Notes: generated by a model from the letters alone, not told the origin. 64,000 nucleotides of DNA from G963663365 sp963663365 (GCA_963663365.2 CAXXIH010000004.1:806001-870000); one strand, 5' to 3'; shown: positions 51,284 to 61,029, counted from the first letter of the stretch. Made by a program: numbers and translations.

Positions 51284-52903
51284 GTGCCTGACAATTCTCG
51301 CCCAGATGCCATAACCGGCTTCGCGCCGGATGCGCGCCTTGTGAAATGGCTGGATCGCACACATTCATTGGCCGACAGTTCGGCCACAGCGCTCTATTTT
51401 TTAAATGAACCGACCAGCCGCAAGCTTGATCTAATTCCCTACATTCCGCATACGGATGAGCGCCCGCCGTTTCCTTCTACCGTTTCATATTTCGATCAAA
51501 ATTCATCGTTTTGGGATGCCGATGAACTGCCAAACGAATTTTTCTCTTTCCCTTTTTTAGAAGGCAGAACCTGGAATGCAATTCCGCTCCGCATCGCGGG
51601 ATTGACCATGGGGATTTTGATTGTTGTCGAACCCAAAAACCTTTCAAACCTTCACGAGATGCTTGCCGAGGGGCAGATCGCGCTAGCCAGGCTATGGATC
51701 GAATACCTGGTCTCGTTCCAGGCTCGTACACTCACCGGAATCTTGCGGGTCACCAATGATGCCGCTTCGACACTCTCTCTGCGCCAGGTGCTGGTCCGCC
51801 TCGTGCGCGAGGCGGCCGTGTTGTTCAACGCCAAACTCTGTTCGCTGATGATGGTGGATGACAAAAAGCAGGAATTAATTCTACAAGCGGCCTATGGTTG
51901 CAGTCTTGAATACATTGACCGTCCCAACCTCTCGATTCAAGAAACTCTCTTTGGAACTGTCATTCTGGATGGCAAACCTCTTCTGGTTGACGATGTGCGC
52001 GAACACCCACGATATCGCGACCGGGAAATGGCCAAGATGGAGGGACTTTGTTCTCTCCTGGCCGTCCCCATACGATTCCGTGGCGAAGATTTGGGCGTTC
52101 TTGCACTTTACTCGGCCACACCCCGTCAGTGGACACCGCGTGAGGTATCGCTTGTGGAATCTTTGGCCTCAAGCGCAGCTGTCGCAATTCGCAATGCACG
52201 CTTTGCTGAAGAAATCCGCGAGACCGAATCTCAGTTTCTGCACGCTTCACGTCTGGCAACACTCGGCGAACTCTCGGCAACACTCGCTCATCAAATCCGG
52301 AATCCACTCGCCGTAATCAATGTGCTCATTCACTCATGGGAACATGACACCCCTTCGCCGGATGAGGCAAAAGAGGATTTGAAAGTCATTGCCACAAAAA
52401 TTAATGAGCTGAATGCAATCATCGAGGGAGCCGTGCAGCTGGCCCGTAGACGCCCATTGGAGCGTAAGGCCATATATCTGCGCAATGTCATCGAAGGCGT
52501 ACTGATATTTCTGGATCACCGTATCCAAGATAAGGGTGTTCAAATCAAGTTCGAAAAGCCTGAGAAACGCTGGGAAGTCCAGGCCGATGCGGGGCGTCTT
52601 CAACACGCATTCTTAAACCTGCTTAGCAATGCACTCGATGCTGTCGGTGAAGATGGACGGATTGAGATTGTCCTGCATTTTGATCGGGAAAACGCCTTTG
52701 TCGATATTCGCGACAATGGCCCGGGGATCGATCAACAAATATTGGATAATCTTGGTCAGGCCTTCCACACCACCAAACCCGATGGACTCGGTTTGGGAAT
52801 CTCAATTACCAAACGCATCATTGATGATCATGGCGGCGAATTCGGTGCTGCAAACCTCCCTGAGAAGGGTGCCATGTTCAGACTTCGGTTGCCGATTCGC
52901 TAG
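51284..52903 (+). CDS. GAF-domain sensor histidine kinase (orphan)
   Basis: 539 residues without membrane segments. A first domain (about 1-145) of unknown type is followed by a GAF domain at about 160-310 (GILRVTNDAAS..., VDDVREHPRYRDREM, LLAVPIRFRGEDLGVLALYS). HisKA contains LATLGELSATLAHQIRNPL with the phospho-acceptor His, and the HATPase shows NLLSNALDAV and DNGPGI and GLGLGISI. No response regulator follows, so its partner lies elsewhere. Start GTG ten bases after AAGGAG. Confidence 0.88.
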   Translation: MPDNSRPDAITGFAPDARLVKWLDRTHSLADSSATALYFLNEPTSRKLDLIPYIPHTDERPPFPSTVSYFDQNSSFWDADELPNEFFSFPFLEGRTWNAIPLRIAGLTMGILIVVEPKNLSNLHEMLAEGQIALARLWIEYLVSFQARTLTGILRVTNDAASTLSLRQVLVRLVREAAVLFNAKLCSLMMVDDKKQELILQAAYGCSLEYIDRPNLSIQETLFGTVILDGKPLLVDDVREHPRYRDREMAKMEGLCSLLAVPIRFRGEDLGVLALYSATPRQWTPREVSLVESLASSAAVAIRNARFAEEIRETESQFLHASRLATLGELSATLAHQIRNPLAVINVLIHSWEHDTPSPDEAKEDLKVIATKINELNAIIEGAVQLARRRPLERKAIYLRNVIEGVLIFLDHRIQDKGVQIKFEKPEKRWEVQADAGRLQHAFLNLLSNALDAVGEDGRIEIVLHFDRENAFVDIRDNGPGIDQQILDNLGQAFHTTKPDGLGLGISITKRIIDDHGGEFGAANLPEKGAMFRLRLPIR

Positions 52904-53224
52904 AGCCAACCGGAAAATCCGAGTCATTACGCAAATGTCAGCACGCCTGGGAAATTGGCATACAAGATGCATAAACCACTTGTAGAGGTTCCTTCTTTTC
53001 CCCTCGACGTGCTGGTCAGGGAGGGCATTCTCCCCCCCTAAACCCCGGTTGTCTTCGCTCTCCCCGACCAGCATTAACGTCTTTCCTCGGTTTCCGGCCC
53101 CATACAAAGAAAATACAAGAAAATTACCAGCGGTAGCGGGGCCTTTTTGACTCCTCTATCAAGTCTCATTTTGAATCAGGTCTCGTTTTGATACAGAAAG
53201 AAATGAGATAACTACCTGCATGAG
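52904..53224. other. 321-base gap between convergent genes with one long hairpin
   Basis: It contains the hairpin at 53010-53073 and, nearer galK, a near-repeat of GTCTCATTTTGA and GTCTCGTTTTGA about 26 bases apart. No gene and none of the dispersed repeat modules. Confidence 0.4.
53010..53073. repeat. long imperfect hairpin
   Basis: Arms TGCTGGTC (53010-53017) and GACCAGCA (53066-53073) pair fully and the stem continues, after one A/C mismatch, through GGGAG/CTCCC to about 14 bp. The loop is C-rich. No clear T-run on either side, so it may act as a bidirectional transcription stop by structure alone or encode a small RNA. Confidence 0.45.
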
Positions 53225-54409
53225 CTACAGTTGCACTGAATAGGCGCCATTCCCAATGTTCGAAGAAAATGCCTTTGTGCGGGTTCCCGTACGTTCTTCG
53301 AAAGCGTCCAAAACGTGGTCGACAAAACTCGCTTTTTCGGATGAGTGAAGGAGATTGACCGTACTTCCACCGAATCCGCCCCCACAGAGTTTCGCCCCCA
53401 AACAGGCCTTATGCTGCTTGGCTATTTCAACCAGACAATCGAGCGCCGAGGTGCTATTGCCAAAGAAAGCCCGGCTCGATTTATGGGACGCAAACATGAG
53501 ACGGCCCAATTCCTCATAGTCGCCGTTTTTGAGGGCGTCTCGGCCTTCCAGACAACGTTGATTCTCCGCAAAGACATGCATGGCCCGGTCAAAAGCGTTT
53601 CCTTCAATACGGTCCCGAATCCGGTTGAATTCCTCCAGGCTGACATCCCGCATCCATTCAATCTCCCGGTCCACCAAGTTGGCCATCTGCACCGTGGCGT
53701 CCTCACATTCGGCCCGGCGTTCACGATAACCACCGTCCACCAATGCATGCTTCGATTGGCTATCCACAAATACCAAACATAAATCCTTGGTCCCTAACTC
53801 AAGCGCCTCAAGTTCTAGCGTGGCGCAATCCATGAGCAGCAAAGCGTCTTTCTGCCCAAAGATCGCGCCGGTTTGATCCAAAAGGCCGCAAGGAACCCCC
53901 GGATGCCGGTGTTCGGCCCGTTGGCAAAGCTTCGCCAGACTCCAATCGTCTATCTCTTGTCCCGCGAGTTCCAAAGCGGCTTTGGCTACGGCAACTTCCA
54001 AGGACGCCGAACTGGATAGGCCATGGCCGATGGGCAAATCGCCATCAACCGTCAAATCCGCTATAGGAATCTGATAGCCCGCGGCCTGTAGCTCACGAAT
54101 AACACCTTCGATATACCGGCTCCAAACCGGACCTTGGGCCGTACTGTCCGATTCGGCCGGGAATTCGTAGGAGGCATCCTTCAAAGTCGCATGAACACGA
54201 AACTGCTCCCCACCGCCCGGGCTGGCTGTCACCCAGGTTCCCAGTTCCAAAGCGCACAAAAGCACAAAACCGCCGTTGTAATCCGTATGATTGCCAATTA
54301 GTTCCGCGCGGCCCGGCGCATAGCCCAAAACCTTTGGCTGGCAGCCATACAGATCCAAGTGACGCTCAAGGGCAGGTTGGAAACGGGGCTCGGGTCCACT
54401 GGTGTTCAT
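53225..54409 (-). CDS. galK: galactokinase
   Basis: A 394-residue GHMP kinase. GRAELIGNHTDYNGG is the galactokinase signature that binds galactose, PIGHGLSSSASLEVA is the ATP-binding motif and GAKLCGGGFGGSTVNLL is the third GHMP motif. It makes galactose-1-phosphate in the Leloir pathway. It overlaps the upstream epimerase gene by ATGA, so the pair is coupled. No galT is present here, so galactose-1-phosphate uridylyltransfer must be done elsewhere. Confidence 0.94.
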   Translation of the reverse strand: MNTSGPEPRFQPALERHLDLYGCQPKVLGYAPGRAELIGNHTDYNGGFVLLCALELGTWVTASPGGGEQFRVHATLKDASYEFPAESDSTAQGPVWSRYIEGVIRELQAAGYQIPIADLTVDGDLPIGHGLSSSASLEVAVAKAALELAGQEIDDWSLAKLCQRAEHRHPGVPCGLLDQTGAIFGQKDALLLMDCATLELEALELGTKDLCLVFVDSQSKHALVDGGYRERRAECEDATVQMANLVDREIEWMRDVSLEEFNRIRDRIEGNAFDRAMHVFAENQRCLEGRDALKNGDYEELGRLMFASHKSSRAFFGNSTSALDCLVEIAKQHKACLGAKLCGGGFGGSTVNLLHSSEKASFVDHVLDAFEERTGTRTKAFSSNIGNGAYSVQL

Positions 54410-55356
54410 CGATTCTTCGTTCCCCCGCGTTTGAAATATTCCACCGTCTCCGCCAATCCTTCACGCACCAAAACCTGTGGCTTCCAGTTTAAATGCTCCT
54501 GAATCAGCCGGTTGGAGAGTGACGCTTTATACACATCGCCGGGACGTTTATCGGCATGGACTGCCTTAATCGGCGATTGAAACTCTTCACGGATAATTTC
54601 ATAAAGATCGATCACATTGGTTTCAATTTGGGTGGAAACATTAAAAATATGCGGCGCATCGTCAGCCAATTCGACTTCCATAGCCCGCATATTCGCCCGG
54701 GCCACATCTTTGACATACACATAATCCCGCGTCTGCAACCCATCCCCAAAGATCGTTGGAGTTTCGCCTGCCACCAGTTTCTCGCTAAAGATCGCCACTA
54801 CACCCGCCTCACCGTGGGGATCTTGACGGGGTCCGTAAACATTGGCGTACCGCAACGTAATCGTCTCGATGCCCTTAATCACGCGGTAATAGTAAAGATA
54901 ACGTTCCGCCACGGCCTTGCTAATCCCATACGGAGAAACCGCATCGAGGCTGTGTTTTTCATCTAGAGGCAGGTACACAGGCTCCCCGTACGAAGCGCCC
55001 GAGCCCGCATAGATCACACGTTCCACCCCATGCCGGACCGCGGCTTCCAGGACATTGATGGTGCCCATGATATTGCGGTCCGCATCCATGGCCGGTTCAC
55101 GCGTCGAGACCGAGACAGAAATATGCGCGGCTTCGTGGTAAATAATCTCCGGCTTAAAACTCGAAAACGCCGCATCCAAATCGGCAGTGATGCTCTGCTC
55201 GAAAAACGTGACGCCGTCGGGAACAAAATGACGTTTTCCCGATGAAAGATCGTCCAAAATCCCCACCGTGTGCCCTCGTTCCAAAAGAGCATCGACAATA
55301 TGCGAGCCGATAAATCCCGCCCCGCCGGTCACCAAACAACGCTTGGAATTACTCAT
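54406..55356 (-). CDS. galE: UDP-glucose 4-epimerase-like NAD-dependent epimerase
   Basis: A 316-residue short-chain sugar-nucleotide epimerase. CLVTGGAGFIGSHIVDALL is the NAD-binding loop, ASYGEPVYLPLDE and SPYGISKAVAERY hold the Ser/Tyr-x3-Lys catalytic set, and RYANVYGPRQDP is the conserved substrate region. Coupling to galK supports UDP-galactose/UDP-glucose interconversion, though the sequence could also suit UDP-GlcNAc/GalNAc epimerases. I prefer the ATG at 55356 to the TTG at 55374; the ribosome site is weak in both cases. Confidence 0.88.
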   Translation of the reverse strand: MSNSKRCLVTGGAGFIGSHIVDALLERGHTVGILDDLSSGKRHFVPDGVTFFEQSITADLDAAFSSFKPEIIYHEAAHISVSVSTREPAMDADRNIMGTINVLEAAVRHGVERVIYAGSGASYGEPVYLPLDEKHSLDAVSPYGISKAVAERYLYYYRVIKGIETITLRYANVYGPRQDPHGEAGVVAIFSEKLVAGETPTIFGDGLQTRDYVYVKDVARANMRAMEVELADDAPHIFNVSTQIETNVIDLYEIIREEFQSPIKAVHADKRPGDVYKASLSNRLIQEHLNWKPQVLVREGLAETVEYFKRGGTKNR

Positions 55357-55477
55357 AGCCTCAATGAACCTCAATTAATCTCATCGCGAAAACATGCCGC
55401 AAAGCCTAGCAGAATGGAAACATCCATGCACAGCAGCCCTCATCCGGGAACTTGCATAATCTAAAAAGCGCGTGCTG

Positions 55478-56461
55478 CTAGAAGGGGAATTCTTCAGGCA
55501 GCCAGTCCACTGAACAAGCAAGGTTGTTATCTAGCCGGACTTCCAAATTAAAACCATCTGGAGCGTCTACCTTGTTCAAGGATAACCGCAATTTCTCGTT
55601 CAATTTTTCAAAGTGCCTTCTGTACGTATATTCTTTTCCGGTGCCAATAGCAGTCAGAAGAATCGATACATCAAACGGACCATTTGGCTCATTAAACACA
55701 ATCACGAATGCATTGTTACTCGGTAAAATCTTCTCGATAAATGTCCAATAGCAAAAAAAGAAAGCCCTTCTCGAATCTACAACAATTCGATCAATCCATT
55801 TTCTTTTTAAAGATGGGGATAACAAGTGCTTCAGAGTCTGTGATTCTGCCTCGGAACGGCAGACAATCCATTTCAGGTTATCTAACCTTAATTGATTAGG
55901 AACAACAACCTCTGCATGTCTCCGATATATAATTTCTTTCTTTTGCTCGTTCTGTAACGGACCATCATGAAAAACCTTTTCAAACGGAATCTGTTTTAGA
56001 AATGTTGCATCATCACCGAAGTCCGCGCCCGCAGCCAAATTGCCGTTGGAAAAACGTGTCTCTCTCATTGAAAGAACCTTGTAAGAATCGAAAAGAAAGA
56101 AGACAGGAACCGGACAATGAACACCCGGCTCATATAATTTATTTACAGGGCGGATTCCTTCATTGCAATACTGTGTTGGAGTTTTGGGCCGAAAATAAAG
56201 TCTTACATATTCTTTAACCCAATCCTCGGTATGATCGAGCACAGATGTGCTCGCGCTATCCGTCTCTAGCTCATTGGCCGATTCAACAGCTGCACGGCTC
56301 AATAAGCACCCATCATTTAGAATTGCAACTGCATTATCAATATTTGTGAAGTGATAAACATACTTAGGCCATTTCGCAATAGGCCCACTGATCCATTCCG
56401 CGGACTGCAGCTCCCGCAGAAATCTACCTATCTCTTCTGCGTCCGGCTTAACAGCATGCAT
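55478..56461 (-). CDS. darT: DarT-like DNA ADP-ribosyltransferase toxin, extended
   Basis: Residues 30-200 match the DarT fold: YHFTNIDNAVAILNDGCLLS opens the NAD site, YVRLYFRPKTPTQYC matches the family's YF-P-R/K-(S/T)P-Y stretch and RRHAEVVVPNQLRL carries the Glu (residue 184) expected to be catalytic. DarT attaches ADP-ribose to bases in single-stranded DNA and blocks replication, acting as a toxin and phage-defence effector. The protein has 327 residues where typical DarT has about 210, with an extra 110-residue C-terminal domain that I do not recognise. It starts two bases after the stop of the macrodomain gene. Confidence 0.82.
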   Translation of the reverse strand: MHAVKPDAEEIGRFLRELQSAEWISGPIAKWPKYVYHFTNIDNAVAILNDGCLLSRAAVESANELETDSASTSVLDHTEDWVKEYVRLYFRPKTPTQYCNEGIRPVNKLYEPGVHCPVPVFFLFDSYKVLSMRETRFSNGNLAAGADFGDDATFLKQIPFEKVFHDGPLQNEQKKEIIYRRHAEVVVPNQLRLDNLKWIVCRSEAESQTLKHLLSPSLKRKWIDRIVVDSRRAFFFCYWTFIEKILPSNNAFVIVFNEPNGPFDVSILLTAIGTGKEYTYRRHFEKLNEKLRLSLNKVDAPDGFNLEVRLDNNLACSVDWLPEEFPF

Positions 56462-56463
56462 CG

Positions 56464-57381
56464 TTAGGCTTCAACAAGATCGCAAATTGGCTCTACAGAG
56501 CGATCAAGCCGCAAAGGAATGCGCGGTTCAAGGAAAATAGCAGATTGCTTTTCTTCATAATCCGATTCTCGCGTGTCTTTTACTTCTACCTTTGTAACGT
56601 AGTTGAGCTCGCTAAAGACGGACATCAACGCATCAATTGCGCCATTTAATTCCACAGGAAAAGAAGACTTTGTACAATATCCCTGTGTTCTAAACCGTCC
56701 CCAAAGATCTTTAAGCTGTTCCGGCTCTACCAACCACTGCTTTTCATGATCAATCAGCAGCAAATGTTCAACATCTTTGATTTCCGCCCTGAAACGCTCA
56801 TTATTCGAAAAATAGGCAAAAGAACTTTTACTGCGAACAATTTGACACAAATCGTGCCAGACTTCCGAATAAGGAAGTGATTCAGGTTCGGACCTTAACC
56901 ACTCTTCGGTTTCCTTTGGGATACGGTGTTCGGGGGGATAGGTATGCTTATCGTAGAGATAGACAAACACATCGATCGGCAATCGATCCAGATACCGTTC
57001 CATAAGTGGACGTACATCATTCCAGTCAAGTTCTCCGTTGCCACAACCCAACTGAGGAAATGCAATGCTGGTAATGTTTTTTTGTGCGTAGGTATCTTTG
57101 AATTTTTTTAATCCTTGCTCGAGATATTCGAGTTTCGATGGTTGTCTCCAATGCTGCTTGGTAGGAAAATTTAGAATCCATTTATGCTGTGTCTTATACA
57201 ACATAAGTTTGCCGATGCTCATACTTCCGGATTCACAATATTCCCTGTACCGATGGAACATTTCGGGATAGAGCCGTTTAAACTCTTTGGCAATACCTTT
57301 GCCCATCACTCCTACTGTATTAACAGTATTAACAAAGACTTGAGCCGGACTTTCGAAGAACCGTCCTAGAACATACAGCAT
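56464..57381 (-). CDS. darG: DarG-like macrodomain antitoxin
   Basis: The first 160 residues are a DarG-type macrodomain: VFVNTVNTVGVMGKGIAKEF, ILNFPTKQHWRQPSKLEYLE and IAFPQLGCGNGELDW are its characteristic blocks. DarG removes ADP-ribose from DNA bases and so reverses DarT. The C-terminal 140 residues form a second domain that may bind and neutralise the toxin. The start at 57381 follows a near-perfect AAAGGAGG by nine bases, so it is the first gene of a tight two-gene operon and should be translated ahead of the toxin. In most described darTG operons the toxin is said to come first; here the order is reversed. Confidence 0.85.
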   Translation of the reverse strand: MLYVLGRFFESPAQVFVNTVNTVGVMGKGIAKEFKRLYPEMFHRYREYCESGSMSIGKLMLYKTQHKWILNFPTKQHWRQPSKLEYLEQGLKKFKDTYAQKNITSIAFPQLGCGNGELDWNDVRPLMERYLDRLPIDVFVYLYDKHTYPPEHRIPKETEEWLRSEPESLPYSEVWHDLCQIVRSKSSFAYFSNNERFRAEIKDVEHLLLIDHEKQWLVEPEQLKDLWGRFRTQGYCTKSSFPVELNGAIDALMSVFSELNYVTKVEVKDTRESDYEEKQSAIFLEPRIPLRLDRSVEPICDLVEA

Positions 57382-57500
57382 CGGTATTAGCCTCCTTTCC
57401 AAAAATGAAACTTAAAACGTCAACCATCAGCGTCACAATGATAGCCAAATTAAAGGCTTCTCAATTCGATAATACTCCGGAAAGGCGAATAAACAAGTGT

Positions 57501-60323
57501 TCACTTCTCCGCTTCCCGGCGGCGCTCGGCGTCTTCTTTCATCCAGCGGCGCATATCGGTGGGATTATCCAGAACCGGGTATTCATTTACGGAACTCCAA
57601 TCGAAATCGGCATCCATAGGATCCAGTGCTTTGGCGGGATCGAAGATCCTCTTATCGACTTCAACAGCGTTATAGGGCCGTAAATCCGGCTCCGTTTGGA
57701 ACAGATCGGACAAATCGCTGGCAGCGGCATCGTATTGATTAAGGTATGGAATCCCCTGGATCAGGCTGATCGTCTTGATGATCGATGCGATGGAGGTATG
57801 CACATGAGACACATGCCCGGATTTCGCATAGGGGCTAATCGCCAAACACAGGCTGCGGTGCGAATCGACATGATCCCGTCCGTTCTGGGCGTCATCTTCC
57901 GTCACAAAGATCGCCATCTCATCCCAGTAAGGAGTATGGCTCAGCAGCTCAACCACCCGGCCCAGGGCCAGATCGTTATCGGCCATATAGGATTCCCGGT
58001 AAGGATATCCCGCATCGAGCCGCTCCCCCTGCCCATGATCGGCGGGCAACATCATGGTGATGACGTTCGGAAACTTCTCCTTGCCTGAGAGCCACCTTTC
58101 GTTCAATTCCCGTTCAAACATCTCCACCCGGAACTGATCGGGGATATTCATGTTATAGGTCGGGAAGAGACGGGAAGTGTTTTCGAACAGTTGCGCAGGC
58201 ATGGGATAATTCACCGGCAACTGCACACCGCTGTATTGGTATTCCTGCAATTCAAGCGATCCGGCGAACTCAAATCCCAAACCGAAGTTGAAAAACCGCA
58301 CGCCGTGCCGGTCCAAATGTTCCCAGATCGACCCCGCCTCCAGGTAATCTTCCGGATAGATGGCCCCGGAAGCCCCGGTAACGCCGCGACGTCCGGGGGC
58401 TGTGGATTGAACAATCATCCTCCGCCGGCCCCCATACGATGCGCTCGTGCTGGTTTCGGTCCAGGCTCCCGGATAAACCCCAACCAGCCAACGATGCCCA
58501 TCTGCCGAGTGATCGGAATCGCAATAGAAATTGTCCGAGGCCGAAAAACGCCGGGCAAGAACTTGGTGATTGGGCATAACATTCACCCCTTCCACAATCT
58601 CACCCTCGCGAAGTTCTGATTTCACAGTGCGATTAAAGCCGAAATCGGCCAAGCTGGGTTCGCCCCGTCCGCCTTCCAATTCGCCAAACACCTGATCGTA
58701 AGTGCGGTTCTCTTTAGTAATAAAAACCACGTATTTAATGGGCGACCGATATGCGCCCGGATAGGGCGGCACAGGATTTCGCTCTTCGCCGGTATCCCAA
58801 GGCCGGGAAATACCGATAGAAACATTGTTTGCTATAACCTGCGCCGTCTCCGTATCGAGTTCCGAATCATTCGGAATAGGCAAAACAGAAATCGATCCGC
58901 GCATTAAACGGCCGATGTTGTAGCCCCGTTCGCCAATATCCACATTCGGCCCGCCGTTCGGGCCTGCGCCAAAGCCTTTCGCGTTCGCCACAATCAGACG
59001 CGTTCCATCGCGGGATAACGCCAATTTGCTGGGGAACCAGCCAACCGGGATATGGCCTAAAACAGCATTCGTACGCGTATCAATCACACCCACAGCATTG
59101 ATTCCCGCTTCGCATACATACAACCGTTCACTTTGCGGCGCTAAAGCCAAGCCAAAGGGAATCATCCCGCGTAGACGGTTGAGCGGTCCGAGCATACGCA
59201 AACGGATTTCATCGACAACACTGTCTGTAGCGGTATCGATAACAGAAATCGAGTCGTTGGTTCCGTTTGAGACATAAACATGCTTGCCATCCGTCACCAC
59301 TGAGTTCGGTGAAGAACCGCCCACAGCGGGAATGCCCTCCACGCGTTGCCCAACCAAAATCCCCGTTTTCATTTTAGCCACGACTTTGCCATGATCTTTC
59401 CGCCCCAGGTCGATAGCAAACACCGACACCGATTCCGGAACATTGGGATGTCCAAGACCGGGTACGGTAATACCGTCGATGACGGTTCCCTGGATCATCT
59501 CATCGGACATATAGGCAAAGGCCGGGAACTTCAGCGTCGTTTCGTTAAATCGTTTAGGATCGAATCCCTCCACGGCGCTGTATTCAAACAAACCGATATT
59601 AGCCACATAGAGTTTGTTCCCATCCGGGGTACAACAAATCCCAAAGGGATACCGGCCCACCGGGATAACATCAACAATCTCGCGCGTCGATGTATCGATA
59701 CCCACCACTCTGAAATTCATCTGGTCGACCACATAAACGCGGCTGCCATCCGGTGTAAGCAATAAGTCGCCGCTATAACTATCCGTCCAGGTCCGGCCCC
59801 GGAAGGAGGTATTCAGGTCGATGGTATGCAGCCGGGTCCGGGTCTGCAGATCCCAAATCATAACCGTCCCGTCATCCCCCCCTGAGGCGTAAAGCAACTG
59901 CTTCGAACCGTTTCCCACAATCGCCAAACCCATAAAGCAGGCATTAAGAACACCCTCATCGGTCTGTACACCTTCGGGTATGCGCTGCACTCGCGGAGAG
60001 GTATCTAGTGGATTTCTTACAATCGAAAAAGAAAACGGTCCTGTTCCGCTATTGACCGTCACCACGGTTTCGCCGTCCGGCGACAGTGCAAGCCCATAGG
60101 GGTGCGGTTCAATCAGAATCTGTTGGCCCCGGGGTGTCAGCAGGCGGCCATTGGGAATAACCGATACACCATTTGGACTGATCCGGCAGTATTGGGTCAA
60201 AGAGGGGGCTGACAATACCGCCTGCTTGAACGTCTGCCGGGTTGTATTTGTGGCACACTGGCACAAAGCCAAAACCAAAAGAACACAACTGCTGATACTG
60301 GTGATCCATTGTCGGACGGACAT
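57501..60323 (-). CDS. exported beta-propeller phosphoesterase
   Basis: A 940-residue protein with a signal peptide ending near LALCQC (possible lipobox). Residues 70-480 contain YVTN/WD-like propeller units (LALSPDGETVVTVNSGT, LLLTPDGSRVYVVDQ, ICCTPDGNKLYVANIG, SVVTDGKHVYVSNGTNDS). From about 530 a phosphoesterase domain of the acid phosphatase/phospholipase C type follows (VVFITKENRTYDQVFGEL, DNFYCDSDHSADGHRWLVG, FVTEDDAQNGRDHVDSHRS). The metal ligands Glu, Asn, Asp and His are present. It should hydrolyse phosphate esters or phospholipids at the cell surface. The start follows AGGAGG by seven bases. Confidence 0.88.
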   Translation of the reverse strand: MSVRQWITSISSCVLLVLALCQCATNTTRQTFKQAVLSAPSLTQYCRISPNGVSVIPNGRLLTPRGQQILIEPHPYGLALSPDGETVVTVNSGTGPFSFSIVRNPLDTSPRVQRIPEGVQTDEGVLNACFMGLAIVGNGSKQLLYASGGDDGTVMIWDLQTRTRLHTIDLNTSFRGRTWTDSYSGDLLLTPDGSRVYVVDQMNFRVVGIDTSTREIVDVIPVGRYPFGICCTPDGNKLYVANIGLFEYSAVEGFDPKRFNETTLKFPAFAYMSDEMIQGTVIDGITVPGLGHPNVPESVSVFAIDLGRKDHGKVVAKMKTGILVGQRVEGIPAVGGSSPNSVVTDGKHVYVSNGTNDSISVIDTATDSVVDEIRLRMLGPLNRLRGMIPFGLALAPQSERLYVCEAGINAVGVIDTRTNAVLGHIPVGWFPSKLALSRDGTRLIVANAKGFGAGPNGGPNVDIGERGYNIGRLMRGSISVLPIPNDSELDTETAQVIANNVSIGISRPWDTGEERNPVPPYPGAYRSPIKYVVFITKENRTYDQVFGELEGGRGEPSLADFGFNRTVKSELREGEIVEGVNVMPNHQVLARRFSASDNFYCDSDHSADGHRWLVGVYPGAWTETSTSASYGGRRRMIVQSTAPGRRGVTGASGAIYPEDYLEAGSIWEHLDRHGVRFFNFGLGFEFAGSLELQEYQYSGVQLPVNYPMPAQLFENTSRLFPTYNMNIPDQFRVEMFERELNERWLSGKEKFPNVITMMLPADHGQGERLDAGYPYRESYMADNDLALGRVVELLSHTPYWDEMAIFVTEDDAQNGRDHVDSHRSLCLAISPYAKSGHVSHVHTSIASIIKTISLIQGIPYLNQYDAAASDLSDLFQTEPDLRPYNAVEVDKRIFDPAKALDPMDADFDWSSVNEYPVLDNPTDMRRWMKEDAERRREAEK

Positions 60324-60457
60324 CGCCGTACCTCCTATGATTGCCAAAATAAATCAGGACGTTACTAATCAATAACACTGATATGCAAAATGATTTTGCG
60401 GAAAGAGAAGGGTAAGGTCAAGCACAAACTGCAGCGGGCAACAAAAGGCGGCTCGTA

Positions 60458-60856
60458 TTAAACGGGCGAATCCTGAACCACTTTTTTCTTAATGCGCTTC
60501 CGTAAACGCCGTAAATCGTCTTCTGTGAGATGATGACCGTCAACTAAACATTTTGCCATTTCATAGGCGTCACCTCGAAACTGACGCTTAATGAAATTTC
60601 CAACGGTTTCGTCCAATACATTTTTCTCGGAAGTCGTTGGGACAAAAACATGCGCACGGCCGTTTTCTTTGTGAGTCAAGAAGCCCTTATGTTCGGCACG
60701 GCGGAGAAGTGTCTGAACGGTCTTATAACCCAGATCGCGTTCCGGAGGTAGCATTTCACACACTTCTTTAACGGTGGCCTGGCCAAGTTGCATAACCAGC
60801 CGCACCATTTCCAATTCCGCTGATGCCAAGGGTCTGTGTGCGTCTATCTGATTCAA
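60458..60856 (-). CDS. BlaI/MecI/CopY-family transcriptional repressor
   Basis: A 132-residue winged-helix repressor: LASAELEMVRLVMQLGQATVKEVC is the N-terminal helix-turn-helix start and LGYKTVQTLLRRAEHKGFL the recognition helix and wing. The tail (DAYEMAKCLVDGHHLTEDDLRRLR) forms the dimerisation helices. Family members control beta-lactam or copper resistance. No BlaR1-type sensor protease is adjacent. The gene is divergent from a metal-binding lipoprotein, which suggests a CopY-like metal-responsive switch. The start is a TTG with GGAGAGG seven bases before it. Confidence 0.9.
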   Translation of the reverse strand: MNQIDAHRPLASAELEMVRLVMQLGQATVKEVCEMLPPERDLGYKTVQTLLRRAEHKGFLTHKENGRAHVFVPTTSEKNVLDETVGNFIKRQFRGDAYEMAKCLVDGHHLTEDDLRRLRKRIKKKVVQDSPV

Positions 60857-60930
60857 GGGATTACCTCTCCGACACTAAGATGACACACCAGACTTTTCCT
60901 TAGGTCAAGACCCAAAAAGGGATTTTTTTT

Positions 60931-60940
60931 ACAAAATTGT
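60931..60940. promoter_or_regulatory. candidate operator dyad between the repressor and the HMA lipoprotein
   Basis: ACAAAATTGT (arms ACAA/TTGT, 2-base spacer) stands between long T-runs, 75 bases before the repressor start. BlaI/CopY proteins bind TACA/TGTA-type dyads, so this is a plausible site, but one dyad in AT-rich DNA is weak evidence. Confidence 0.25.
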
Positions 60941-61029
60941 TTTTTTTACCCACCGACCCTTGCAGAACGCGTTGATAACACACTACCAATGTGCAATAGG
61001 ACTTAGCACCAAGGAAAGGACCCCCTAAC

